From the NCBI GenBank assembly GCA_900540375.1, contig UQFS01000002.1, positions 90,614-154,613 of the forward strand: a stretch of 64,000 nt of DNA, written 5' to 3'. The notes under the pieces were generated by a model. It saw only the letters and a list, made by a program, of their open reading frames with translations, made no database searches and had not been told where the DNA came from. Of the stretch, positions 8,579 to 17,609 are shown piece after piece. Made by a program: the position numbers and the translations under genes. Each line of letters begins with the position of its first letter. Positions within the stretch are counted from its first letter, which is position 1. The DNA is from an uncultured Prevotella sp. (GTDB lineage Bacteria; Bacteroidota; Bacteroidia; Bacteroidales; Bacteroidaceae).

Positions 8579-9478
8579 ATGAGAATCACAAAGAAAAGAT
8601 ACCTGCAAAGTTTCCTGATTGTCACGGTGGTGTTAGCCATCGTGCGTCTGCTGTTTCCTTCTATCGCAAAAGACCGCACAGTACAGACTGCTGTGCGGGA
8701 GAAAGAGACGGCGGATAGTGTGGACATGCGATCAGAGGCAGCGCATGGCGGTCAGGCTGTTGCTGTGGCAGAAACAAGTGATGCTGGCGCAGATTCAGAC
8801 AAAGTTGTGTTGGAAGGACCCTATCTGAGCAAGTTGGCTCCGTCACCGATGCCTCCTTTGCGTTATCCTACAGGTGTCTCACCGTTCTTTAAGCCTGATG
8901 GCTCGTTACGCCGCACACCTATTTATAGTGTACCCGGCTATCAGCGTACCTTCGAGGATCAGCAGGACGTGCAACTTGTGTCAGCCAGTAAGTGGGGTAT
9001 CCAACCTGTGCAGAATCGTGAGGAGGCTGTCAAACGTAAGTCCGGACTGGTGTTCGTAGGGAGCAATCCTTATGTCTATATTGATAAGCTTCATAGCAGC
9101 ATCCCTTATTTGGTGCCTCGGGCGTCCATTCTCTTGCAGGATATTGGCCGTAGTTATTTCGACAGCTTGACGATGAAGGGCATTCCCTTGCATAAGATTA
9201 TCGTCACCAGCGTGCTTCGATCCAAGGACGATGTACAGCGCCTGCGTGGACATAATGGTAATGCCACGCAAAACAGCTGTCATCTTTATGGTACAACCTT
9301 CGACGTCTGCTATAACCGTTACAAGACCGTTGAACCGCCCGGTGAGCAACGACGTGCCGTGCGCAACGATACGCTGAAGTATATCTTGGCGGAAGTGCTT
9401 CGTGACATACGTGAAGAAAGGCGCTGCTATGTTAAGTATGAGGTCAATCAGGGATGCTTCCACATCACCGTGAGATAG
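8579..9478 (+). CDS. DUF5715 family, membrane-anchored, possible LAS/M15-type peptidoglycan peptidase
   Basis: A 299-residue protein with an N-terminal signal-anchor (SFLIVTVVLAIVRLLFP, about 11-27), a disordered linker to about residue 80, and a globular C-terminal half. The motif NSCHLYGTTFDVCYNRY has the SxHxxGxxxD pattern of zinc D,D-carboxypeptidases of the M15/LAS fold, and the protein ends in GCFHITVR, where such enzymes place the third zinc histidine. I infer a periplasmic, membrane-tethered cell-wall hydrolase; the family is formally of unknown function. It stands alone between the divergent PhoH gene and convergent nspC. Its mRNA leader looks extremely short. Confidence 0.8.
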   Translation: MRITKKRYLQSFLIVTVVLAIVRLLFPSIAKDRTVQTAVREKETADSVDMRSEAAHGGQAVAVAETSDAGADSDKVVLEGPYLSKLAPSPMPPLRYPTGVSPFFKPDGSLRRTPIYSVPGYQRTFEDQQDVQLVSASKWGIQPVQNREEAVKRKSGLVFVGSNPYVYIDKLHSSIPYLVPRASILLQDIGRSYFDSLTMKGIPLHKIIVTSVLRSKDDVQRLRGHNGNATQNSCHLYGTTFDVCYNRYKTVEPPGEQRRAVRNDTLKYILAEVLRDIREERRCYVKYEVNQGCFHITVR

Positions 9479-9491
9479 TGATGTGGAAACG

Positions 9492-10673
9492 TCAATCCAT
9501 TCTGTTCATATAATCTTCGTATGAGAACTTGCGGAGCATCTTCAGTTCTCCGTCAGGCCGTGCCAGCATGAGAGCGGGGTGGGAGAGGCCATTGAACATG
9601 GTGGTCTTCACTGTGGTGTAGTGGATCATATCCTCAAAGATAATGTTCTCGCCTACCTGTAGCTCATGGTCAAACTTCCAGTAGCCTATGAAGTCTCCAC
9701 TAAGACAGGAGTCGCCCCCGAGTCGATAGATGTGTGGTGCATTCTCTACTGGGTAGAGACCATCGGCATCGGTGCCAATGCTTTCAGCAAAACGCACTTG
9801 TGGCTGATAAGGCATCTCCAAACAATCGGGCATGTGGCATGTGAAACTGACGTTGAGAATTGCTGTACGGATGCCATGGTTTTCAACAATGTCAACCACT
9901 TGACTTACCAAAGGCCCAGTCTGCCACAAGAAAGCACTTCCTGGTTCCAATATCAGTTTCAAGTGAGGATAGCGTTTGTGGAAGCCATTCAGTATGTTGA
10001 TCAGCAACTCTGTGTCGTAGTCTTTACGGGTCATCAGATGTCCGCCTCCGAAGTTAATCCATTTCAGTTTCGGGAACCATTTGCCAAACTTCTCTTCGAT
10101 ATGAGCGAGTGTGCGCTGAAAGGCATCGGCTCCGCTTTCACAATGGCAGTGGCAATGGAAACCATCTATATCTTCCGGTAACTCTTCCGGCAATCGGTCG
10201 GCGGTGACACCAAAGTGTGATCCCGGTGCACAAGGGTTGTAGAGTAGGGTTTCTACCTCACTGTACTCCGGATTGATGCGTAGGCCGAGACTGATCTCAG
10301 GATTAGCGCTTCTTGCTTTGGCAGCGAAACCTTGATATTGGCTCAGTGAGTTGAAGATGAGGTGACTGGAATAATGTGCGATCTCAGAGATGTTGTCATC
10401 GGTATATCCGGGACAGAATGTGTGAACACGACTGCCAAACTTCTCGTAACCAAGTCTTGCTTCGTAGAGTGAGCTGGCAGTTGTCGCGGGAATGAATTCC
10501 CGGAAAATAGAGAAAGTCTTCCAAAGGGCAAAAGCCTTGAAAGCAAGAATAATCGTTGTGTTAGAGCGGCAAGCTACATTGCTGATGAGCTCGAGATTTT
10601 TGCGCAAGCGTTGCTCTTCGAGCACGTAGGCTGGGTGATGAAGTTGGCTATAAGTCTGCAAATCTACCTTCAT
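9492..10673 (-). CDS. nspC: Carboxynorspermidine decarboxylase
   Basis: NspC is a fold-III PLP decarboxylase that makes (nor)spermidine from its carboxy-precursor in the alternative polyamine pathway used by Bacteroidetes. The 393-residue protein carries the PLP lysine K46 in LAFKAFALWKTF, the glycine-rich GLRINPEYSEVE, the WINFGGGHLMT phosphate-binding block and the catalytic cysteine in GGDSCLSGDFIGYW near 318. The partner carboxynorspermidine dehydrogenase is not in this window. It faces the DUF5715 gene (13 bases between stops) and diverges from prs. Confidence 0.93.
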   Translation of the reverse strand: MKVDLQTYSQLHHPAYVLEEQRLRKNLELISNVACRSNTTIILAFKAFALWKTFSIFREFIPATTASSLYEARLGYEKFGSRVHTFCPGYTDDNISEIAHYSSHLIFNSLSQYQGFAAKARSANPEISLGLRINPEYSEVETLLYNPCAPGSHFGVTADRLPEELPEDIDGFHCHCHCESGADAFQRTLAHIEEKFGKWFPKLKWINFGGGHLMTRKDYDTELLINILNGFHKRYPHLKLILEPGSAFLWQTGPLVSQVVDIVENHGIRTAILNVSFTCHMPDCLEMPYQPQVRFAESIGTDADGLYPVENAPHIYRLGGDSCLSGDFIGYWKFDHELQVGENIIFEDMIHYTTVKTTMFNGLSHPALMLARPDGELKMLRKFSYEDYMNRMD

Positions 10674-10690
10674 AAATCAATTTTTTAATG

Positions 10691-10698
10691 CAAAGATA
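10691..10698 (-). promoter_or_regulatory. -7 box for nspC
   Basis: TATCTTTG on the minus strand, 18 bases from the nspC start codon. No clean -33 TTTG. Confidence 0.6.
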
Positions 10699-10717
10699 CG
10701 TTTTATTTTCTAATATT

Positions 10718-10749
10718 ATTGTGAGTGTGACAGAAAATTCCTACATTTG
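10718..10749 (+). promoter_or_regulatory. Promoter for prs
   Basis: ATTG (near TTTG) at 10718-10721, a 20-base spacer and a perfect TACATTTG at 10742-10749; the prs ATG is at 10802, leaving a leader of about 47 bases. Confidence 0.65.
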
Positions 10750-10801
10750 CATCATCAAAGGCAATGACCATTACACTTTTGTTATATAAACGCTAAACAA
10801 G

Positions 10802-11740
10802 ATGAGTGAAAAAAACTCTTTTTTGGTTTTCTCGGGAACAAAGACGAGATACCTTGCAGAAAAGATTTGTGCCAGCTTGGGTTGCCCTTTGGGCAATTTA
10901 GTCATTACGCGCTTCTCTGATGGTGAGTTTGCAGTAAGCTATGAGGAGTCGATTCGCGGTCGTGACGTTTTCTTGGTGCAGAGCACCTTTCCGAATTCTG
11001 ACAACCTTATGGAGTTGTTGTTGATGATCGACGCAGCCAAGCGCGCTTCCGCACGCCACATTATTGCAGTGATTCCTTATTTTGGTTGGGCACGCCAAGA
11101 TCGCAAGGACAAGCCGCGCGTGAGCATTGGGGCCAAGCTTGTCGCCGACTTGTTGAGTGTGGCAGGCATTGACCGTCTGATCACGATGGATCTGCACGCG
11201 GATCAGATCCAGGGCTTCTTCAATGTGCCTGTTGATCACCTCTATGCTTCCGGCGTGTTGCTGCCCTATCTGCAAAGTTTGCATCTGAAGGATCTCGTAA
11301 TTGCTTCGCCTGATGTTGGTGGTTCCAAGCGTGCCAACACGTTTGCCAAGTATCTGGGTTGTCCGTTGGTACTGTGTAATAAGACAAGAGCACGTGCCAA
11401 TGTGGTGGAGAGTATGCAGATTATCGGTGACGTGAAGGGCAAAAACGTAGTACTTGTCGATGACATGGTTGACACAGCTGGCACCATTACTAAGGCTGCT
11501 GACTTGATGATGGAGCATGGTGCACTGAGCGTAAGAGCTTGTGCTTCGCATTGCGTCATGAGTGGTCCGGCCAGTGAGCGCGTCGAGAATTCTGCACTTG
11601 AGGAGATCGTGTTCACAGACTCTATCCCTTACACCCAGCGTAGCCATAAGGTGAAGCAGCTCAGCGTTGCTGACATGTTTGCCGAGACCATCCGCCGTGT
11701 AGTCAACAATGAGAGCATCTCGTCTCAGTATCTGGTATAA
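10802..11740 (+). CDS. prs: Ribose-phosphate pyrophosphokinase (PRPP synthetase)
   Basis: Prs makes PRPP from ribose 5-phosphate and ATP, feeding purine, pyrimidine and histidine synthesis, all of which have genes in this window (purM, purC, pyrF, his). The 312-residue class I enzyme has the N-terminal FSDGEFAVSYEESIRGRDVF block, the divalent-metal DLHADQIQGFF motif, and the PRPP-binding VLVDDMVDTAGTI signature. Length is normal. A single-gene unit: a promoter upstream and a strong terminator 27 bases after the stop. Confidence 0.97.
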   Translation: MSEKNSFLVFSGTKTRYLAEKICASLGCPLGNLVITRFSDGEFAVSYEESIRGRDVFLVQSTFPNSDNLMELLLMIDAAKRASARHIIAVIPYFGWARQDRKDKPRVSIGAKLVADLLSVAGIDRLITMDLHADQIQGFFNVPVDHLYASGVLLPYLQSLHLKDLVIASPDVGGSKRANTFAKYLGCPLVLCNKTRARANVVESMQIIGDVKGKNVVLVDDMVDTAGTITKAADLMMEHGALSVRACASHCVMSGPASERVENSALEEIVFTDSIPYTQRSHKVKQLSVADMFAETIRRVVNNESISSQYLV

Positions 11741-11767
11741 ACGAAGACGATTATCGTCAAAGATCAT

Positions 11768-11802
11768 AAAAAGCTCCCGCCGGGTTGGTGGGAGCTTTTT
11801 TT
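11768..11802 (+). terminator. Rho-independent terminator of prs
   Basis: AAGCTCCCGCC, a short loop, then GGTGGGAGCTT (one G-U pair) and a T run. The A run on the left allows it to work in both directions. Confidence 0.88.
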
Positions 11803-11848
11803 GCGCTTGTACCCTTGTCGGGGAGACAGGGGCTCACTATAGAGGGGG

Positions 11849-11868
11849 CGTCACGATATATCGTGACG
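11849..11868. repeat. 20-bp perfect palindrome between convergent prs and fbp
   Basis: CGTCACGATATATCGTGACG is its own reverse complement. It sits 47 bases past the prs terminator and 39 before the fbp stop. No T run follows, so it is not a plain terminator. Just to the right the 11-mer CTGCAAGACGG occurs twice (11876 and 11892). Confidence 0.85.
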
Positions 11869-11906
11869 AACAGGACTGCAAGACGGAGCGGCTGCAAGAC
11901 GGGTGT

Positions 11907-13883
11907 CTACAGTTTTGGCGCAATGATGCCATGGCGGTAAGCATAGAGAAGCTCCATAAGATCATCGATCTGTTTGCGCAGTTCCACGCCTTTGTCCGTG
12001 TCGGCTACCAGCATACGGTGGGTGGACATCTCAACGATCTGTGTTGTGGACTTGATGTCGGTACCACGTAGGATGGCATCCTCAGTGCTTGTGAAGGGCT
12101 CGTGCTGCACAAGCTGGAAGCCGCGGCTGTGATAGACAAGTGTGTATCCTGCAATACCGGTCTGCTTGTGATAGGCTTGTGCGAAGCCGCCGTCGATGAC
12201 CATCAGCTTGCCTCCCGCCTTGATAGGATTCTCTCCGGCACCTACTTTCACGGGCACATGCCCGTTGATGATATGACGGTTAAGTCCTGTGACGCCGAAA
12301 GCATCCATGATATGCTCGCAGACTTTCTCGTCGTCGCGCAGTTTGAAGTAGTTTCCTTTATGCTCAACATGGGTTTCCTTGTCTTCGATGAAATAGCGCT
12401 CGAAAGTAGCCATCTTTGACTTGTCGAAGAGTGGGCTGTCGGGACCGCACCAGAGATAGAAGAAATAGTCAATAGCATAATCACGCTCTACCGAGTTTGT
12501 ATCGTTTTGGAATGCGGAGCGAACCAAGTGTCCGACTGTCTTCATCAGTTCTATGCCTGCCACGGGCTGCCCCGGATAAACTTCCACCTTTTTCAGACTT
12601 CCATCTTCTTTGAGAGGTACGGACGCATGATAAAGCAGGTTATTGTTGCACACTTGGTACATGCAACCATGATCGAGCAGCGTGTCGATATGCTTGTGGA
12701 GCTTCTCACTGACCAGAAAGTTATGGTGGAGTTTTTGCAGGAGTTGGTGCTCCTCGTCGGTGAGGAAGCAGGGATTAGCCGGGTCGATGGTTGGGAAATG
12801 ACAACTAAGCAATGAGTAGACCTTACCTTCAAGCATGATCGTGCCATGATCATAGTCGATAAAGTTAAACAACTCGCGGTCTTGCATCTTCCATTCCGGA
12901 TGCTTCTCATAGAGTTGTGCTTCCAGCTTGAACTGCATCACGGCAATGGCCTTGTGCATCTGAGCCGTGAGGCGAATAGTCTTCTCATTGAGGTTCTCGG
13001 CCTCACCCGAGAGGATAGGGCGGAACTCCGTACAGGGATCCTCGGCGTAAGCATCCATGGCAAAGGTAGCCAATGGTACCATATTAATACCGTATCCTTC
13101 CTCGAGCGTAGTGAGGTTGGCGTAGCGCAGCGAGATGCGGATGACGCTACAGATACATGCATCGTTGCCGGCGGCAGCTCCCATCCACAGCATGTCGTGG
13201 TTGCCCCACGTGATATCCCAGTGGTGATAGTTCTGGAGCATGTCCATGATCTTGTGCGCACCAGGACCGCGGTCATAGATGTCACCGAGAATATGCAGTT
13301 GGTCGATGGCGAGGCGCTGGATGACATTTGCGATAGCGATGATAAACGCATCGGCCCGTCCAGTGTTGATGATCGTGTCGATGATGACGTTGACGTATGC
13401 AGTCTTGTCAGAGTCCTCCGTACGTTCATGGAGCAGTTCCTGAATGATATAAGAGAAGTCCTTGGGCAGTGACTTGCGCACCTTACTACGTGTGTATTTG
13501 CTGGAAACGTCGCGGCAGACGGCTACGAGATGATGGATCGTGATATGATACCAGTCGTCGAGGTCTTTTTCCGAGGCCTTGACAAGTTCCAGCTTCTGCT
13601 CGGGGTAATAGATCAGTGTGCAGAGCTCGCGTTTCTCAGTCTCACGGAGTGTAGTGCCGAAGAGTTCGCCTACTTTGCGCTTGATATTACCGGAGGCGTT
13701 CTTCAATACGTGTTGAAAAGCTTCGTATTCTCCATGCAAGTCTGCCAGAAAATGCTCAGTGCCTTTTGGCAGGTTGAGGATAGCCTGGAGGTTGATGATC
13801 TCTGTGCTGGCATCAGCCACAGATGGGAATGACTGTGCCAGAAGTTGTAGGTATCGTACGTCGAGTTTCTTGTTGTCGTTCAT
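11907..13883 (-). CDS. fbp: Fructose-1,6-bisphosphatase class III
   Basis: This gluconeogenic enzyme removes the 1-phosphate from fructose 1,6-bisphosphate. The 658-residue protein belongs to the class III family of Firmicutes and Bacteroidetes, unrelated in fold to the E. coli class I enzyme. Metallophosphatase motifs are visible in order: FLADLHGEYEAF (D48, H50), ILGDIYDRGPGAHKI near 195-210 and WGNHDMLWMGA near 222-232. It is the last gene of the long minus-strand run from hisH, 48 bases after a glycosyltransferase-like gene. Confidence 0.96.
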   Translation of the reverse strand: MNDNKKLDVRYLQLLAQSFPSVADASTEIINLQAILNLPKGTEHFLADLHGEYEAFQHVLKNASGNIKRKVGELFGTTLRETEKRELCTLIYYPEQKLELVKASEKDLDDWYHITIHHLVAVCRDVSSKYTRSKVRKSLPKDFSYIIQELLHERTEDSDKTAYVNVIIDTIINTGRADAFIIAIANVIQRLAIDQLHILGDIYDRGPGAHKIMDMLQNYHHWDITWGNHDMLWMGAAAGNDACICSVIRISLRYANLTTLEEGYGINMVPLATFAMDAYAEDPCTEFRPILSGEAENLNEKTIRLTAQMHKAIAVMQFKLEAQLYEKHPEWKMQDRELFNFIDYDHGTIMLEGKVYSLLSCHFPTIDPANPCFLTDEEHQLLQKLHHNFLVSEKLHKHIDTLLDHGCMYQVCNNNLLYHASVPLKEDGSLKKVEVYPGQPVAGIELMKTVGHLVRSAFQNDTNSVERDYAIDYFFYLWCGPDSPLFDKSKMATFERYFIEDKETHVEHKGNYFKLRDDEKVCEHIMDAFGVTGLNRHIINGHVPVKVGAGENPIKAGGKLMVIDGGFAQAYHKQTGIAGYTLVYHSRGFQLVQHEPFTSTEDAILRGTDIKSTTQIVEMSTHRMLVADTDKGVELRKQIDDLMELLYAYRHGIIAPKL

Positions 13884-13931
13884 ATTGAATGATTGGAGTT
13901 AAAATGAAAGTTGTATAGAATGCATAGGTTG

Positions 13932-15038
13932 TTAATGTTTCATGTTGATGGCATAGCCATCGGGGAGTCGGAGTGTCTTTTGCAGTTTTTTTATCACCTT
14001 CTGTGCAAAGGCAGAGAGCCCCATGGCTTTCAATATGTCTACCACCCGGTCCTCGTCCATCGGTATGAAACGGAGAGTCGTATAGACGTTGGCCAAATGT
14101 CTTAGAGGTACATGACTACTCTCAGTCTCATGATGTAGGTTGATCATTTCAATGGCCAATTGGCGCTCACCTACTTCGTTTTTGTCGACGTTCTCACTGA
14201 GTTTACTGCGAATGAGGATCGAGTGGGGGATGAGCGTGTCGGACGGCAGGTCTCCCTCAGCGTATTTCCAAGGAAGAGGATATTTTTCGATATCTTGCAC
14301 GTTGAGGTTCGGCATGCTGATGTTAAGCCTTTCCAGTCCTATGCTAAGGTAGTCGTCGACATGCTCATCGGTAGCGTATATCAGTATCTTGCGCCATTGC
14401 TCATTGGTAAGCTGGGGCCATTGTTGGCTTAGTTTCCTGCATAGCTCATGGTTGCGAAGCATGAAGTCATCGATACCCAGCTGTATGGTGCCGCAAAGCA
14501 GAGCGTTGGTTTCCTCCGTGATCGAGAAACGTACGTTGGAGTCAATGACTTTGCGATAGAGTTTCCCGGTAGCCTGTGCCACAGACTCAAAAGTCACCAG
14601 ATTGGTGAGAATGGGATTTTTTATCAATACCGTGCGAGTATTGAGATGAAGTTGTTGGAAGGAATGTTCCTCAAGCTTTCCACACACTTGCACCGCACTG
14701 GCCTTGGTTATGGCCTTTTTCCATTTCAGCCATTCATAGGAATGCTGATGCAGGGCGTAAACCCACGGTTGCAGGTCGCCCAAAGGCGTGATGACCACAG
14801 GAATGTGCAGACTGTAGGCCTTGTGCAGGAGGTGGAGGACAGAACGGTGCCAAAGGGTGAAGACATGGATGACATCGTAGTCTCGAAGAGCTGATAGGGT
14901 AGAGCGGTCGAGTGAACGGAGGCAGGTGACCTCATAGTACTGGGTCAACAAAGCCTGCAACTTTGAGATATAGGCCTGTCCCAAAGCATAGTTTGCTGAT
15001 CCGGAAGGAAGAAAGATGAGGAGATTCTGCTTATCCAT
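13932..15038 (-). CDS. Glycosyltransferase-like protein (GT-B, GT4-type N-terminal half)
   Basis: A 368-residue cytoplasmic protein. The first 180 residues look like the acceptor-side Rossmann domain of GT-B glycosyltransferases (LLIFLPSGSANYALGQAYIS, YDVIHVFTLWH, IPVVITPLGDLQPWVY, ASAVQVCGKLEE). The second half does not show the usual GT4 donor-site E-x7-E motif and is mainly helical, so it may be a degenerate or regulatory homologue; that is an inference. It is 17 bases downstream of a family-2 glycosyltransferase on the same strand, and the two are probably one unit, possibly for an envelope glycan. Confidence 0.65.
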   Translation of the reverse strand: MDKQNLLIFLPSGSANYALGQAYISKLQALLTQYYEVTCLRSLDRSTLSALRDYDVIHVFTLWHRSVLHLLHKAYSLHIPVVITPLGDLQPWVYALHQHSYEWLKWKKAITKASAVQVCGKLEEHSFQQLHLNTRTVLIKNPILTNLVTFESVAQATGKLYRKVIDSNVRFSITEETNALLCGTIQLGIDDFMLRNHELCRKLSQQWPQLTNEQWRKILIYATDEHVDDYLSIGLERLNISMPNLNVQDIEKYPLPWKYAEGDLPSDTLIPHSILIRSKLSENVDKNEVGERQLAIEMINLHHETESSHVPLRHLANVYTTLRFIPMDEDRVVDILKAMGLSAFAQKVIKKLQKTLRLPDGYAINMKH

Positions 15039-15055
15039 AGATGAATGTCTAAAGC

Positions 15056-16366
15056 TTATTGTTTATGTGTCGTGAAGTCGTAAGGGCTAGCAAACAGATA
15101 GCGTACGGCAGTGGCCAATTGTCTCCAGACCACGGTCAACTCCAGCGGTAGTACGACCCACAAAGAGATGGGCTCGCGCAAACGGCTAAATGCTCGGTGA
15201 GCTCCGCAAAGACGAAGGATCACAGTGAGTATAAAGGCCAGGACAGCAGCGCCCAGCATTACCCATTTCTGAGCCAGAGCACCCCATAAGGCAATGCCTA
15301 AGATAGCCCAGACATTGAGATGAAGCAGGATCTGATCGGTGAGAACCAGCATGCGGTGGGCCAGGCTGCGGTTAAGATGGCGGCGGGTAGCTACATAGAA
15401 GAGGCAGCTGCTGCGCCATGACCGTTTGGTGGGATTGTCGTCGGTCATAATCGCCATGGGGTGAGTGACTACTTGTGTCATACCCTTTTCTGCGTATTTG
15501 TTGACCAGGCACTCATATTCCCCTCTGACCAAGTTCAATGATCCTTCAAAGCCGTCATACTGCATGAACTCATCTTTCAGCAGAGCGACCGTATGGCTCA
15601 ATGTGCGGTAGGCAGTGCCTTTGACGTCTTCTCGCAGGAGATAGCAGGCAGCATGCAGACGGTCAAAACGCCGGGTTGTCGGTGTCTCTGGTTCAAAATG
15701 ACCATAACCGATGACCATTTTCGTGTCGGGCATCGTGCAAGCTTTACCGATATGTTGCAGCCATTGACGGCTTGACGGCGTAGAATCAGACTCTATGAAC
15801 ACTACCCATTGTGTCTGAGCAGCCTTCACACCTAAGGTCATGGCCAAACGTTTCCGGCTCATATAACGTGAGGAGTTGGGGATATAGGTGACATAGAGCG
15901 ACACGTTTGGATAGGCATCAGGCTCTGTTTCCATGCTGTGCTTGAAACGCTTCAAGACGTCCAACGTGTCGTGTGCACCATATTCGGTGACCACGATCAC
16001 TTGATAACCGGCAGGATAATCCTGATGAAGAATGTCTGGAAGATGTTGTTCCAGCTTCTCTGCTTCTTCATGAGGCGTGAGGATCACTGTCAGTTTAGGA
16101 AGAGAAGACGCTTCCTGGTCATTGGTGTTTGTGGTTTTTTCTTCGTTTTCTTCCTGATTTTCTGAAGTCTCAAGGGCTTCATCGTCTCCCGAAGCAGCGT
16201 TTTGCTCTGAATTTGTGTTGTAGTTATCCTCTTCCGGTTCCTCTTCCTCATCGTGTGAGGGCAGGAAACGGAAGAAAGGATTCATGAAAGAGGACAGAAC
16301 AGCCAAGATGATGACGGCTGCTCCGCAGATGATCGTTGTTGTATCAAAAAATAAAGCAATGTTCAT
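15056..16366 (-). CDS. Membrane-bound family 2 glycosyltransferase
   Basis: A 436-residue protein with an N-terminal membrane segment (about 9-30), a strongly acidic disordered stretch (about 38-85, many Glu/Asp/Asn), a GT2 nucleotide-sugar domain (LPKLTVILTPHEEAEKLEQH; the acidic site WVVFIESDSTPSSRQW; QWLQHIGKA) and two or three C-terminal membrane helices (about 345-390). It probably polymerises or adds sugars at the inner membrane; substrate unknown. The start lies three bases from the lysA stop, so translation is likely coupled to the lysine operon. Confidence 0.8.
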   Translation of the reverse strand: MNIALFFDTTTIICGAAVIILAVLSSFMNPFFRFLPSHDEEEEPEEDNYNTNSEQNAASGDDEALETSENQEENEEKTTNTNDQEASSLPKLTVILTPHEEAEKLEQHLPDILHQDYPAGYQVIVVTEYGAHDTLDVLKRFKHSMETEPDAYPNVSLYVTYIPNSSRYMSRKRLAMTLGVKAAQTQWVVFIESDSTPSSRQWLQHIGKACTMPDTKMVIGYGHFEPETPTTRRFDRLHAACYLLREDVKGTAYRTLSHTVALLKDEFMQYDGFEGSLNLVRGEYECLVNKYAEKGMTQVVTHPMAIMTDDNPTKRSWRSSCLFYVATRRHLNRSLAHRMLVLTDQILLHLNVWAILGIALWGALAQKWVMLGAAVLAFILTVILRLCGAHRAFSRLREPISLWVVLPLELTVVWRQLATAVRYLFASPYDFTTHKQ

Positions 16367-16369
16367 TTT

Positions 16370-17545
16370 TTATATAAAGTCTTCAGTAATGTAGCCTTTT
16401 GGCAAAGGACGGCAGTTGTATTGGCTGGCCATGATCTCACCATAGGCTCCGGCAGAGCGAAGTGCGATGAGATCTCCACGGCGTGTGGTGTTGAGGTCGA
16501 CAGCCTTTGCAAAGACATCACTTGATTCGCAGATGGGGCCTACGACATCGTATGTTGCAGTTGGCTCATCGCTTGACAGGTTCTCTATCTTGTGGTATGC
16601 CTGATAGAGTGCCGGGCGGATAAGATCCGTCATACCGGCATCTACGATGGCAAACTGTTTATAGGTACCCTGCTTGACGTAGAGCACTTTGGTGATGAGG
16701 CTTCCCGTCTGAGCCACCACAGCACGTCCAAGCTCAAAATGAAGATTCTGGCCCGGACGCAGACGCAGGTGTGTGGCGTAGGTCTTGAAATAGTCGTGGA
16801 AGTTGGGAATGGGTTGACGGTTGGGATGGTCGTAGCTGACACCCAGTCCGCCGCCTACATTGATATTTGAGACCTTGATCTGATGCTTCTCCAAGATGTT
16901 CTGGAGCTCGTTGATGCGATTGCAGAGTGCCTCAAAGTCACCCATGTCAAGGATTTGGCTGCCAATGTGGAAGTGGAGGCCGAGTAACTCGATATGTTTC
17001 ATCTCCTTGATGCGCTCAATGGTCGGGAGCATGTCTTCCATGGCGATACCGAACTTGTTTTCAGCCAGACCCGTCGTGATGTTGGCGTGCGTGTGCGCTC
17101 CTACGTTCGGGTTGATGCGCAGACAGACGCGAGCCGCCGTGTTCTTGGCTGCTGCCAACTCGTTGATCACCTCCAGCTCAGGAACGCTTTCCACGTTGAA
17201 GCAGAAGATACCGGCATCCAAAGCCAAGTTGATCTCCCAATCGCTCTTGCCCACGCCGGCAAAGACGATCTTGTTGGCGGGGAATCCTGCTTTCAAACTT
17301 GCACGGATCTCTCCGCCACTGACGCAGTCAGCACCCAAGCCAGCCTGGCTGATGATGCTGAGTACCTTGGAATTGGCATTGGCCTTCACTGCATAGTGCA
17401 CATTGAAGTTGTCATACGACTTACACTCGTCGTTGATTGTTCGCAGCGTATTGCGCAGGAGGGTAGTATCGTAATAATAAAAAGGAGTCGTCACCTCACT
17501 GAACTTCTCAATGGGGAAACGACCTTTGGTCAGCTCTCTTTCCAT
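16370..17545 (-). CDS. lysA: Diaminopimelate decarboxylase
   Basis: LysA decarboxylates meso-DAP to L-lysine with PLP. From the ATG at 17545 the protein is 391 residues; a GTG five codons upstream is possible but less likely. The PLP lysine is in NVHYAVKANANSK, the glycine loop is VGGGLGVSYDHP, and the substrate cysteine is in GPICESSDVFAK. It lies 64 bases downstream of lysC on the same strand, so the first and last steps of lysine synthesis are adjacent; the intermediate dap genes are elsewhere. Confidence 0.95.
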   Translation of the reverse strand: MERELTKGRFPIEKFSEVTTPFYYYDTTLLRNTLRTINDECKSYDNFNVHYAVKANANSKVLSIISQAGLGADCVSGGEIRASLKAGFPANKIVFAGVGKSDWEINLALDAGIFCFNVESVPELEVINELAAAKNTAARVCLRINPNVGAHTHANITTGLAENKFGIAMEDMLPTIERIKEMKHIELLGLHFHIGSQILDMGDFEALCNRINELQNILEKHQIKVSNINVGGGLGVSYDHPNRQPIPNFHDYFKTYATHLRLRPGQNLHFELGRAVVAQTGSLITKVLYVKQGTYKQFAIVDAGMTDLIRPALYQAYHKIENLSSDEPTATYDVVGPICESSDVFAKAVDLNTTRRGDLIALRSAGAYGEIMASQYNCRPLPKGYITEDFI

Positions 17546-17609
17546 ATTCTTGTCTTTCACTGAGAGGGATCCGCGAGGGATCCCTCATGTCGTCTGTTGC
17601 CGATGTGTT

